Source: DASVCZ01 sp036381335
Lineage (GTDB): Bacteria > Patescibacteriota > Microgenomatia > UBA1400 > PJMF01
Assembly: GCA_036381335.1 (NCBI GenBank)
Contig: DASVCZ010000066.1
Coordinates: 1 to 22,882 of the forward strand
DNA length: 22,882 nucleotides
Reading direction: 5' to 3'
The position numbers and the translations under genes were made by a program. A model generated the notes under the pieces. The model was given only the letters and a program-made list of their open reading frames with translations, searched no databases and was not told the origin of the DNA. Positions 1-6,966 of the stretch are shown here, piece after piece. The first letter of the stretch is position 1. Each line of letters begins with the position of its first letter.

Positions 1-142
1 TAAAAGGGCTAAAATTTACATTGTTGTATTCGAATGCGGATACAATTTGTTCAACTGGCAATTCAAAATCTTCTACAAGCCTAAATCTAAGATTGACTTC
101 GTTAGTATCCAAATCATATGAAAGATAAAGACAAATAACATT
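1..142 (-). pseudogene. Start-less fragment of an unknown protein at the left edge
   Basis: One minus-strand frame stays open for 47 codons from position 142 to the window edge and reads like real protein (for example RLVEDFELPVEQIV). A TAA at 143-145 closes the frame just upstream, and there is no ATG or GTG in it. The only nearby ATG (139-141) opens a different frame that ends after 22 codons. The fragment follows the RDD gene directly. It could be a 5'-truncated or frameshifted immunity-type gene from the same array, or a gene using a rare ATT/TTG start. The family is not recognised, and the downstream part is outside the window. Confidence 0.3.
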
Positions 143-145
143 TTA

Positions 146-661
146 TTATTCATTGGTAAAAGAGTGTAAAGGGTTTGTAGAATTAATCATTTTGATTAGT
201 TTTGTCTTAGATATTATTTCATGAGGTAATAGTTTATTAGGTGTAACCAACATAATAATTAAATATGTCCCAACAAGAAGTGAGAGAAAGAGTGAACCTA
301 AAAACCAATAATTATAAGCAATTATTGAGGGGAAAATAAAGAAGAATACAACAAAACTTAGCTGCCTAAGTATTAATTGTGTGGTTGTTATTTTTCCCCT
401 TAAAGAAATAATTGAAAGATTCATAACTTTGCTCCCAACAGTTTTGCCATTCCAGAGGAGAGAAACCATAATAAAATAAAAATAAAGCAACCACTCTAGT
501 AATGTGCTTGCTGGCCAGCATTTTTCCTTATTACACACTAATTTTTCAGCGACTGATACATCAATAAATGTTGCAATTGAAATATAAAAAAGCAAATTTA
601 AAAACCAAATGGTAACTAAATCGATGAAAAGACTAATAAATCGTTTAAATAATATATTCAT
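146..661 (-). CDS. RDD family membrane protein
   Basis: This 171-residue integral membrane protein has the RDD-domain signs. An N-terminal helix carries the R-x-x-S-x-x-I-D pattern (RFISLFID, about residues 7-14). A GKTVGSKVMNLSII segment (about 73-86) matches the usual G-x-T-x-G-K loop. The end reads PNKLLPHEIISKTKLI, like the family's closing H-D/E-x-x-x-x-T motif. About four hydrophobic segments are visible. RDD proteins are small membrane proteins, mostly of unknown role (some linked to ion transport). Here it closes a row of immunity-like genes, so a membrane immunity role is possible but only inferred. No Shine-Dalgarno sequence precedes the ATG. It lies 37 bp after the stop of the broken Imm33-like gene. 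Confidence 0.75.
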   Translation of the reverse strand: MNILFKRFISLFIDLVTIWFLNLLFYISIATFIDVSVAEKLVCNKEKCWPASTLLEWLLYFYFIMVSLLWNGKTVGSKVMNLSIISLRGKITTTQLILRQLSFVVFFFIFPSIIAYNYWFLGSLFLSLLVGTYLIIMLVTPNKLLPHEIISKTKLIKMINSTNPLHSFTNE

Positions 662-698
662 ATTTAAAAAGGAATACTTAAAGTCGATATTAGGCGAA

Positions 699-1103
699 TT
701 ATCTAATTAATAAAGATTGATCTTCCCACACATCTTCATACTTGTTTTCACCAATTAGAAACCTCCATCCAGGAGCTAAACCAAGGTATTTAATTAACTC
801 AGGATACGATTTTTCAAGGTGCTTAACGTGTAACGGAACAAAGAAATTAGGATCATTTGGAAGTTCTTCTCACACCCAGATGTACCAGCCCGTTGTGTCA
901 CTCGTAGGATTATGTCTAAGACCATTTATTGGATAAACTTTTCCACTGACGTTCCGAGCAATTCCTACTTTTAACTCTAACGGGGTTTCTAAATAGGGCG
1001 CTCTATACTTCTTGCAAATTTCTTTTTGTTCTGCAATTAATTTAAGTAAACTCAACCATGAATTAATTTGACTCATGTTTAATTCATAAAGGTAATTATT
1101 CAT
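699..1103 (-). pseudogene. Imm33-like immunity gene interrupted by one in-frame TGA
   Basis: The ATG at 1103 opens a 77-codon frame that ends in TGA at 870-872. The same frame then continues without a shift for 56 more codons to TAA at 699-701. The two halves together read as one compact domain: LKVGIARNV, YPINGLRHNPTSDTTGWYIWV, stop, [40 protein letters not shown] recall immunity-type proteins (Imm33/DUF2185-like annotation; exact family uncertain) that read GWYIW-(A/S)-G-E here. The stop therefore sits where Gly is expected, one base from GGA. The gene starts 12 bp after the SUKH stop, in the same direction. A nonsense mutation is the simplest reading. Recoding or a sequencing error are alternatives. 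Confidence 0.7.
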
Positions 1104-1115
1104 TTTAATAGTATG

Positions 1116-1802
1116 CTACGACCGACCAAAAAGCATTAACATAAGAGTAACTATAACAACAAAAGCCATTAGCCAACGCATAAACTTTCTTGCTTCAACG
1201 GGGCTCATTGGATTTTTGTAAAGAGTTCTAATATCTTGTAACAGATAGTTTTTTGCTGTAACTACTGATTGGTTATCATCAATAGAGTCAGTTTCTAGTT
1301 GCTCACCCCTAGCTTTCCAGTAATTCATCCGGAAAATTTCTTCTTCTGTTGGTTTTAAAATTTTATTCCTGAAAAAATCTTCAAAGGTACTAAATGTATT
1401 CTTTTCTAACCAACTTGGTTGCTTATCCTTTGACAATCCGACAATCCAAGGAACTATTTTAAACTCCCTCTTTTTAGATTGCGTAGAAGTATCAAAAAAC
1501 CAGCTGAGTTCATCATCCTCCAATAATAAAATATAATTTTCTGGTATATCATGATTGTTCGCTTTTATTTTTTTGTCAAAGTAAATCAATGAGGGTTCTT
1601 CCTCTCCAGCTGTACCATTTATTTCCCACCCATTTATTACCCCATCACCCACTTCCTCAAGAAAAATCTTGTAAGATAAGGGAAGGGAGTTGCTAAAATA
1701 TTGCTCTATAGTTCTGACTTTTGTTTTATCAAAATCATTTAACGCAATAAGTTTTTTATCTTTGATTAGGGATTTAAGTAAGCTTCTGAATTGGCTGGAC
1801 AT
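1116..1802 (-). CDS. SMI1/KNR4 (SUKH) family immunity-type protein with C-terminal membrane anchor
   Basis: Residues about 20-155 match the SUKH fold pattern: an early helix with LPLSYKIFLEEVGDG (35-55), an acidic middle, then the SWFFDTS strand and TFEDFF near the end of the domain. SUKH proteins are the commonest immunity superfamily of polymorphic toxin systems and usually neutralise nuclease toxins in the cytoplasm. Unusually, the protein continues through a helical linker to a hydrophobic segment at residues 208-228 (RWLMAFVVIVTLMLMLF). This would tail-anchor it in the membrane with the SUKH domain inside the cell. It sits between the ankyrin gene and the Imm33-like pseudogene. No Shine-Dalgarno sequence is clear. 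A GATAAT hexamer lies 6 nt before the ATG. Confidence 0.7.
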   Translation of the reverse strand: MSSQFRSLLKSLIKDKKLIALNDFDKTKVRTIEQYFSNSLPLSYKIFLEEVGDGVINGWEINGTAGEEEPSLIYFDKKIKANNHDIPENYILLLEDDELSWFFDTSTQSKKREFKIVPWIVGLSKDKQPSWLEKNTFSTFEDFFRNKILKPTEEEIFRMNYWKARGEQLETDSIDDNQSVVTAKNYLLQDIRTLYKNPMSPVEARKFMRWLMAFVVIVTLMLMLFGRS

Positions 1803-1808
1803 GATTCC

Positions 1809-1814
1809 ATTATC
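1809..1814 (-). promoter_or_regulatory. Possible -10 box 6 nt before the SUKH gene start
   Basis: On the minus strand GATAAT (5 of 6 to TATAAT) is followed by GGAATC and then the ATG at 1802. The spacing matches that of other genes here with no clear ribosome site. I see no good -35, and the GGA could instead act as a weak ribosome site. This is only suggestive. Confidence 0.25.
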
Positions 1815-1826
1815 AATACTTCTAAT

Positions 1827-2330
1827 CTATCGAAAGTATTGCTTCACATTATAATTACCGATTGTTTCAGCTAATGTATAAGGAGAGACACCTGAGTTAT
1901 TTTCTTCATTAGGATTTGCACCACTTTTTATTAGTAACGTTATTAGTTCACCTTTACCTCTAGAATTATATGTAGCTCTCCACAAAGGTGTGTTTCCAAA
2001 CTTATCCTTAGCATCAATATCCGCCTTGTTTTTAATCAATAATTCAACAATTACTTTATTATTTTCTTTTGCAGCTAGATGCAATGCTGTAAAACCCTCC
2101 TCATCACTCAAATTTATTTCAGCCCCCAAATCAATTAATTTTTCCGTCAATTCTATGTCACCCGTTATAGCTGCCCACATTAGCGGAGTTCTCTTCATTT
2201 CATCAAGCAAATTTGGGTTTTTGTACTTTTCTAGAAGCTTGTGCACAACTTCACTTAAATTTTTATTAATAACTGCAGCCTCAAAAAAAACATTTGATTC
2301 GTTAGATGACAATAACATTATTTTTTTCAT
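1827..2330 (-). CDS. Ankyrin repeat protein, probable immunity protein
   Basis: This 167-residue protein consists of about four ankyrin repeats. Canonical cores are TPLMWAAITGDIELTEKLIDLG (about 48-69), TALHLAAKENNKVIVELLI, and TPLWRATYNS, with NPNEENNSGVSPYTLAE in the last repeat. There is no signal peptide or membrane segment, so it should be cytoplasmic. Ankyrin proteins occur as immunity proteins in polymorphic toxin loci, and the position between a SUKH gene and a small membrane protein fits that use. The partner toxin is not in this window. Its stop is 24 bp before the SUKH start. The ATG is preceded by a T-rich run without a Shine-Dalgarno sequence. Confidence 0.8.
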   Translation of the reverse strand: MKKIMLLSSNESNVFFEAAVINKNLSEVVHKLLEKYKNPNLLDEMKRTPLMWAAITGDIELTEKLIDLGAEINLSDEEGFTALHLAAKENNKVIVELLIKNKADIDAKDKFGNTPLWRATYNSRGKGELITLLIKSGANPNEENNSGVSPYTLAETIGNYNVKQYFR

Positions 2331-2357
2331 AAAAAAATAAATTAGATCTTATGATAG

Positions 2358-2720
2358 TTATTTATTCGTTTCTTTAAAAAACTTTTTCACATCAGGAGAG
2401 AAACCAAGATAATAAATATTAATTCCTGCCCAAATTACTAGAGCAAGCGAAAGAAGTTTCACTAATAAATCAGGATAACCAAATGAAAGAAATAGAGCGA
2501 AGATGATCGTCAATATAAAAAGAATGAGCGCGATAATTCTAGCTAAATTATTTCCTTGGTAGAGGTAGTACATTAATACTAAGGTTAAAATTAATCTCAC
2601 AACATCAACACTTGAATGATTTCCAGCTAGAATTGAAGTAAATTGATTCAACATAGCAAATATAAACCACACTATAACTAGATACCACACCTTTCTTTGT
2701 CCTAAAGAAACTTTATTCAT
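2358..2720 (-). CDS. Small four-helix membrane protein of unknown function
   Basis: The chosen start gives 120 residues beginning MNKVSLGQRK. An ATG at 2756 would add 12 residues, but only the inner ATG has a ribosome site (AGAGGG about 6 nt upstream), so I prefer 2720. Four hydrophobic segments are visible (about VWYLVIVWFIFAM, VVRLILTLVLMYYLY, IIALILFILTIIFALFL and LLSLALVIWAGINIYYL), with short polar ends and a charged C-terminus. I do not recognise the family. The gene sits between DUF4259 and ankyrin genes in an immunity-like row, so membrane immunity is possible by context only. Confidence 0.65.
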   Translation of the reverse strand: MNKVSLGQRKVWYLVIVWFIFAMLNQFTSILAGNHSSVDVVRLILTLVLMYYLYQGNNLARIIALILFILTIIFALFLSFGYPDLLVKLLSLALVIWAGINIYYLGFSPDVKKFFKETNK

Positions 2721-2756
2721 TGTGATCCCTCTCATTTTTTGAAAGAACAGATGCAT

Positions 2757-3176
2757 TTACTCTTGTTCTATCACTTTTGCTATCTTTTCTATTTCATTCA
2801 GCCACTGAGCATACTCTTTTGTCTCCTGCCACAGTTCTTGTAATTCAGAATTGGTTTTGATTCTGTGTAGTGCAGCTAAGGCATCAGGAAAGATTTTTTC
2901 TTTTATTTCAAGCGAGTTGGTTTTAGTTTTTAGTTGACCAAGAGTTTGCAGAAATTCTTGGGGGAGACTGTCATCTGTTCTAGTAAGTGAAATAGCAATT
3001 TTTATAGCCGCTAAAACCTCGGATGCCAAATAACTGTCAAGATACTCAGATTCTGCTAATTGAGAAGCAGCTCTAATTTTTCGCCTTAGTTCTTTTACAC
3101 TAGGATTTGCAGTAAAAAATGAAATAAAGTCTACAGCCGCATCGTTTTCAAATATTTTATATCCCCAAGCTCCCAT
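2757..3176 (-). CDS. DUF4259 domain protein, putative immunity protein
   Basis: The first 20 residues carry the DUF4259 signature (MGAWGYKIFENDAAVDF, compare MGxWGxGxFxNDxAxDW). The rest is helical, with a helix rich in Ala/Ser/Glu and a closing coiled-coil-like Glu/Lys segment. The length of 139 residues is usual for the family. DUF4259 proteins have no proven activity but often occur beside contact-dependent toxins. A good ribosome site (AAGGA, about 4 nt before the ATG) supports the start. It lies 7 bp after the Imm26-like gene, so the two are probably co-transcribed. The protein is probably cytoplasmic: no signal or membrane segment is visible. Confidence 0.75.
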   Translation of the reverse strand: MGAWGYKIFENDAAVDFISFFTANPSVKELRRKIRAASQLAESEYLDSYLASEVLAAIKIAISLTRTDDSLPQEFLQTLGQLKTKTNSLEIKEKIFPDALAALHRIKTNSELQELWQETKEYAQWLNEIEKIAKVIEQE

Positions 3177-3183
3177 ATTTTCC

Positions 3184-3792
3184 TTATTTCAAAATTTTAG
3201 TGAGTAATCCATAAAATATTGATGAACTTTGCTTGATAAGTTTTTCTTGTGGTTTCTCCCCAGTTAGAATCCTGTCTACTATAGAAGTAGGTGAATAATT
3301 AGCTTTATATTCTAAGTCAGAATACTTTTGAGGTATTGTTTTTCCGATTGTAATGTCTGTCTCACCATCGTATAAGTACCACATGCTTGGGGCAAGCGAA
3401 TGAGAACCACCTTCTTTCCATAAAAATTTTGGGAAAGTAAAATCTTTAATTGGAATGTTGCCCACAACTTTCCAATCATAATTTGTTGATTTATCCGACA
3501 TCATTTTTATATCAGCTTCAGATAAACTCAGTCCAGCTGCAATAATTTCGTCAAAGTGTGTAAATAATTGAGAAAGTTCCATTCCATCTTTTATTCTGGT
3601 AAATACAGGTGGAAATTTAAATTTTTTCGTTTCAATTTGCTCTAAATTGATTTTTTCATTTATATCAGCTAGATAATCAAATACTCCAATTAGATCACCC
3701 CAAAAATCTTTGGCAAGATAATGAGCAAATGCCTTTTTTCCATTTGGTAAAGGAATCTCTATGACATCTCCAATTTTGAGCTGTTTATTCAT
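3184..3792 (-). CDS. Imm26-like immunity protein for the GIY-YIG Rhs tip
   Basis: The 202-residue protein begins with KIGDVIEIPLPNGKKAFAHYL, which fits the Imm26 pattern (K-x-GD-x-x-x-IPL-x-x-G-x-x-A-x-A), and continues with LIGVFDYLAD. The C-terminal half carries WKEGGSHSLAPSMWYLYDG. Its ATG overlaps the orphan Rhs TGA (ATGA, shared bases 3789-3792), with no Shine-Dalgarno sequence, so it is probably translated by coupling to the toxin frame. That overlap is the usual toxin-immunity arrangement, so I infer that it neutralises the GIY-YIG nuclease in the cytoplasm. The family assignment is by recalled pattern and the partner assignment by position. Confidence 0.7.
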   Translation of the reverse strand: MNKQLKIGDVIEIPLPNGKKAFAHYLAKDFWGDLIGVFDYLADINEKINLEQIETKKFKFPPVFTRIKDGMELSQLFTHFDEIIAAGLSLSEADIKMMSDKSTNYDWKVVGNIPIKDFTFPKFLWKEGGSHSLAPSMWYLYDGETDITIGKTIPQKYSDLEYKANYSPTSIVDRILTGEKPQEKLIKQSSSIFYGLLTKILK

Positions 3793-5828
3793 GCACGTTG
3801 TTGAGGATTATTTGTACTATAGGGGAAATTATAACCACTTTCAGGTATAACAAACAGCATAAGTGGACCGGTAACTGCATTTATAATAGATGTCCCTACT
3901 TGAGCTGCTGTTTTACCAATAGTAGTTGCAGTTGCAACCACTGTAGCCCATAAGCCAGTACTTTGAGGAACAGCCCCTGCAGTCTGAGCTTGCTGCTTAG
4001 CTTGATCTAAAACTGGATTGGACGGCGAGATGCTATTAATTTTGTTTACTAATTGTCCACCATCTTTAACGAGCTTATGGGTGTCCATATATGTTTGTTC
4101 ACTACCCTTGGCTGTAGTAAAACCTTTGGCTCTGTGTAGAACCTCATAGTTGAGTATTTTCTGGGGATCACCACTTCTTAAATGTTCGGCAACTCTTGTT
4201 GCCAAATCCCTACAAGTAATACCCACATATTTTAAAGCGCCGGTGACTTTATCATAACCTCCATATACGATGTATTCTGCGGTAGACCTACTTTCTTCGT
4301 TAAATCCATATACATCTACATAGTTAACAGGACTATTCAAATTATATTGATATCTGTGCAGCGTTCTTGGATCTTGTGTCTGTCCTCTATATGTATCTTG
4401 ATTTAGCCATGTTCCTGTCGTTGGGTCGTAGTAACGAGAACCATAGTAGTAGAGATTATGATGAGCGTCATATTGTTTCTGTTCTAAGGTATAGGCATTA
4501 TGAGGATCAGCCCAAGCTGAAGCTACGCCATCATTATCTGGTTTATTCACTGGTGAGTGATCAGGTAGCAAGCCACCATATTCGTCGTATCTATAGGTAT
4601 GATCCGACTGAGCCTTGTGTTTAGTGGTTGCGGCAATATTACCTTGACCATCGTAATGATAGAAGTATTCCGTGCCATTAGGATCTTGCTCAGATTTAAA
4701 GTCTTGGTAGAAGGCGAGGTCGGTACCCTGGCGCGGTTGGACGTTAGGTCTGAATTGAGCGTGTAGTGGATCGGCTGGCTGCATTTGGTTGGTGACTGGC
4801 GCCATGGTCGTACGGTAGAGATTCTTGCGTTGACCGTTCCAGATAGAATGTTCAGCCACAGGATCTAATCGGTCATAACTGTATTCTGTGCGTTTACCGG
4901 TGTCTGAAGCCCCTGAGAAGTAGGTAGCGACTAACCGACGACCGTTACCGTCATACTCAAAGGCGGTTTGATCATACGCAGTTGGCTCAACGGGAACGGG
5001 CTCTTCTGGGCCACCCACCACTGGTGAAGGTGATGGTTCAAGTGATGGACTAGGCTCAACACTCGGTGAAGGTGAAACTGACGGGTTGGGACTGACATCA
5101 TTACCAGTGCCATTGTTACAGTCATCACTTTGATCTTTACCATTGTTTTTACCATTACCATTTGTCACACAGGGCGAAGGACTGGGGCTCGGCTCAACTG
5201 TGGGTGACGGAGTCGGTTCTTCCGGTGTAGGAGCTTCAACCACAGGTTCATTGACTTTAAATTGCTGGGCCAAAGTTAACCGATTCTCGGTGTCATATTC
5301 ATATTTTTGACCTCTATCTGTGCCTGTGGCATCAGCAATTAACTCTTCTGTTCTGTTACCATTTTTATCGTAAGTAAATTGGTACTCACTGACGGCTGGC
5401 GGCTGAGGAGAATCAATTGCTATTTTAGTCAGCTGGTTAGCTGGGTTGTAGTCATAGGTCCGGGTCTCAGGACCTTGTTTCAGGTGTTCTGTTAGCTGAG
5501 TCCGATTACCTACCGCGTCGTACTGATACTGAGTCTTCTGATCGTCATCACTGCTGGTTTCCGCAATTCGGTGCAAGCCATCGTAAACATAGTTGGTAAC
5601 GACCTTATCAGGTTGCCTCCAACCATATTCAGAAATTTCCTCCGTAATGTGACCAACGTCGTTATAGGTATAGGTAAACTTACTGACTAAGTGATTGCCA
5701 CTACCTTGTTGTTGATCGTGGACCGTTAATGGGCGGTAAACGTTGTCGTAGGTAGTAGTGGAGATTGACGAGTTACTGCGATTGACCTCGGTTGGTTGAC
5801 CAACTTTGTTGCGAGCAAAGGTAATCCA
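3789..5828 (-). CDS. 5'-truncated orphan Rhs module with GIY-YIG nuclease tip
   Basis: The frame is open from 5828 (TAA at 5829-5831 just before it) to TGA at 3789. No ATG fits. The first in-frame alternative is a TTG at 5576, in the middle of a YD repeat. It resumes at ITFARNKVG, which matches YTRNKVG in the complete Rhs gene, then follows that paralogue through YD repeats, a Pro/Ser linker with GNGKNNGKD, and the Rhs core (NLYYYGSRYYDPTTGTWLNQ to VDVYGF, ending near 4302). The unrelated tip of 170 residues has GIY-YIG signs: IVYGGYD, KYVGIT, Arg/His in RDLATRVAEH, and a Glu in GSEQTYM. A hydrophobic tail of about 55 residues follows. It is probably a silent cassette, expressible after recombination into a full-length gene. 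Confidence 0.75.
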   Translation of the reverse strand, partial: WITFARNKVGQPTEVNRSNSSISTTTYDNVYRPLTVHDQQQGSGNHLVSKFTYTYNDVGHITEEISEYGWRQPDKVVTNYVYDGLHRIAETSSDDDQKTQYQYDAVGNRTQLTEHLKQGPETRTYDYNPANQLTKIAIDSPQPPAVSEYQFTYDKNGNRTEELIADATGTDRGQKYEYDTENRLTLAQQFKVNEPVVEAPTPEEPTPSPTVEPSPSPSPCVTNGNGKNNGKDQSDDCNNGTGNDVSPNPSVSPSPSVEPSPSLEPSPSPVVGGPEEPVPVEPTAYDQTAFEYDGNGRRLVATYFSGASDTGKRTEYSYDRLDPVAEHSIWNGQRKNLYRTTMAPVTNQMQPADPLHAQFRPNVQPRQGTDLAFYQDFKSEQDPNGTEYFYHYDGQGNIAATTKHKAQSDHTYRYDEYGGLLPDHSPVNKPDNDGVASAWADPHNAYTLEQKQYDAHHNLYYYGSRYYDPTTGTWLNQDTYRGQTQDPRTLHRYQYNLNSPVNYVDVYGFNEESRSTAEYIVYGGYDKVTGALKYVGITCRDLATRVAEHLRSGDPQKILNYEVLHRAKGFTTAKGSEQTYMDTHKLVKDGGQLVNKINSISPSNPVLDQAKQQAQTAGAVPQSTGLWATVVATATTIGKTAAQVGTSIINAVTGPLMLFVIPESGYNFPYSTNNPQQRA

Positions 5829-5862
5829 TTAGTAGAAATGTTAAAGAGCTTATATTATTTTA

Positions 5863-5991
5863 CTAATTAATACTAATCCCTTTTGGCAAAGATAACAGAT
5901 CAACCATCATATTCATTTTAAGCTCTTGAGGTTCATAATTTGCTTTTTCTAACCAAAAACCATCTACAATAATTGAACCAATTCTCCTTCT
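5863..5991 (-). pseudogene. Short protein-like remnant between the Asp-box gene and orphan Rhs
   Basis: A 42-codon minus-strand frame bounded by TAA (5992-5994) and TAG (5863-5865) reads RRIGSIIVDGFWLEKANY, then EPQELKMNMM and LLSLPKGISIN. The composition looks like the C-terminal end of a real protein rather than noise. It overlaps the end of the Asp-box gene by 28 bases in another frame. It fills most of the stretch before the Rhs homology restarts. It could be the tail of a lost immunity gene left by recombination. An alternative is chance. No family is recognised. Confidence 0.25.
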
Positions 5992-6956
5992 TTATATATA
6001 AAAAGCCCTTCAGCCCCAAACCAAAAATCATTATTTAAAGTAAATCCAGTTGATAAGGCTTGTGAGCCTTTTAGTTTTACAATACTCTCTGTCATATCTT
6101 TAGTGTCAACTATAACTCCCATAGCCTCATTTGCTTTGCTTTCAATTGCTAAAAGTAGTTTTTCATTTTTAGCTTCAAAGTTAAAAATATTATGAACACC
6201 TAAAGAAGCTAAGGATTTTTCCTTAATCCACTCGTTGTCTTGGCAATCATTTTTAAGTAATTCTCCTGTGGTGACAACGGCCCAACAGATATTGTCATTT
6301 TTAGTCAGCAAAGATGGATTTCCAATTTCACCAGATGGATTCCAAGTTTGCCCTTGATCAGTGCTCAACCAAATGTTTTTACTAGTCGAAACATAAAAAT
6401 TATCATTAACTTCTAGTCCACTAAATGCTTCTCCTTCTGGATTAGGAACTCCAATTTTTTTCCATGTTTCTTCCCAAGACCCATTGGTAGCTATATTAAT
6501 CCATAATTGACCCTCTTGACTTAAAATCATTGCCTGCTTTGATTCAGTAAGGATAAAAGCAATTGGAGAAATTTCTAACTTAATGTTCTCTCTTGACTCT
6601 CTATCAACCTCAAATGACGTCCAAGTTCTTCCCATATCATCAGAATAGCTTAAGCTGACATACCCAGCCTCATGGATTCCTGGCCAAAAGTAGTACCCCC
6701 AAACTCTGCCATTATTGTCTTGAAAAAATTCAGATACTTGAATTTCATTTTTTGCTACTTCTGTCCATGATCTTCCACCATCATTAGAATGCAACAATCC
6801 ACCAGAGGAGTCAGCTACTACTATCTGGTCACTAGCCAAGAAGATAGCATCTGCGATATAACCTTTTAATAATGAATCTTTGCCCATACGTAAAACAAAA
6901 AGAACTACAAGTATTAGTGCGAGGAATAAAAGGAGTGAAAGCTGAAAAAATCTCAT
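5964..6956 (-). CDS. Membrane-anchored Asp-box (BNR/YCF48-like) beta-propeller protein; candidate immunity to the metalloprotease tip
   Basis: Residues 5-23 form a signal anchor (LSLLLFLALILVVLFVL), so the rest should face outside the membrane. The 330 residues contain Asp-box motifs S-x-D-x-G-x-T-W: SNDGGRSW (about 57-64), SDDMGRTW (about 104-111) and STDQGQTW (about 203-210), spaced as in sialidase-like or YCF48-like propellers. No sialidase catalytic residues are evident. The ATG lies only 10 bp after the stop of the giant Rhs gene, the usual place for the cognate immunity gene. An extracytoplasmic anchored protein is also the right place to block a secreted protease. The immunity role is inference. 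An assembly or general binding role is possible. Confidence 0.7.
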   Translation of the reverse strand: MRFFQLSLLLFLALILVVLFVLRMGKDSLLKGYIADAIFLASDQIVVADSSGGLLHSNDGGRSWTEVAKNEIQVSEFFQDNNGRVWGYYFWPGIHEAGYVSLSYSDDMGRTWTSFEVDRESRENIKLEISPIAFILTESKQAMILSQEGQLWINIATNGSWEETWKKIGVPNPEGEAFSGLEVNDNFYVSTSKNIWLSTDQGQTWNPSGEIGNPSLLTKNDNICWAVVTTGELLKNDCQDNEWIKEKSLASLGVHNIFNFEAKNEKLLLAIESKANEAMGVIVDTKDMTESIVKLKGSQALSTGFTLNNDFWFGAEGLFIYKEGELVQLL

Positions 6957-6966
6957 AATTTAAATC

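Noticed and set aside
742..936. Plus-strand open frame over the Imm33-like gene
   Set aside because: It is a shadow: the minus-strand reading gives recognisable domain sequence on both sides of the TGA, while the plus-strand product has no recognisable pattern.
699..1103. General use of UGA as Gly (genetic code 25)
   Set aside because: The 2332-, 1010- and 747-codon frames are rich in Gly yet hold no in-frame TGA, and the orphan Rhs frame ends in TGA overlapping the next ATG. A single TGA in one small gene fits a nonsense mutation better.
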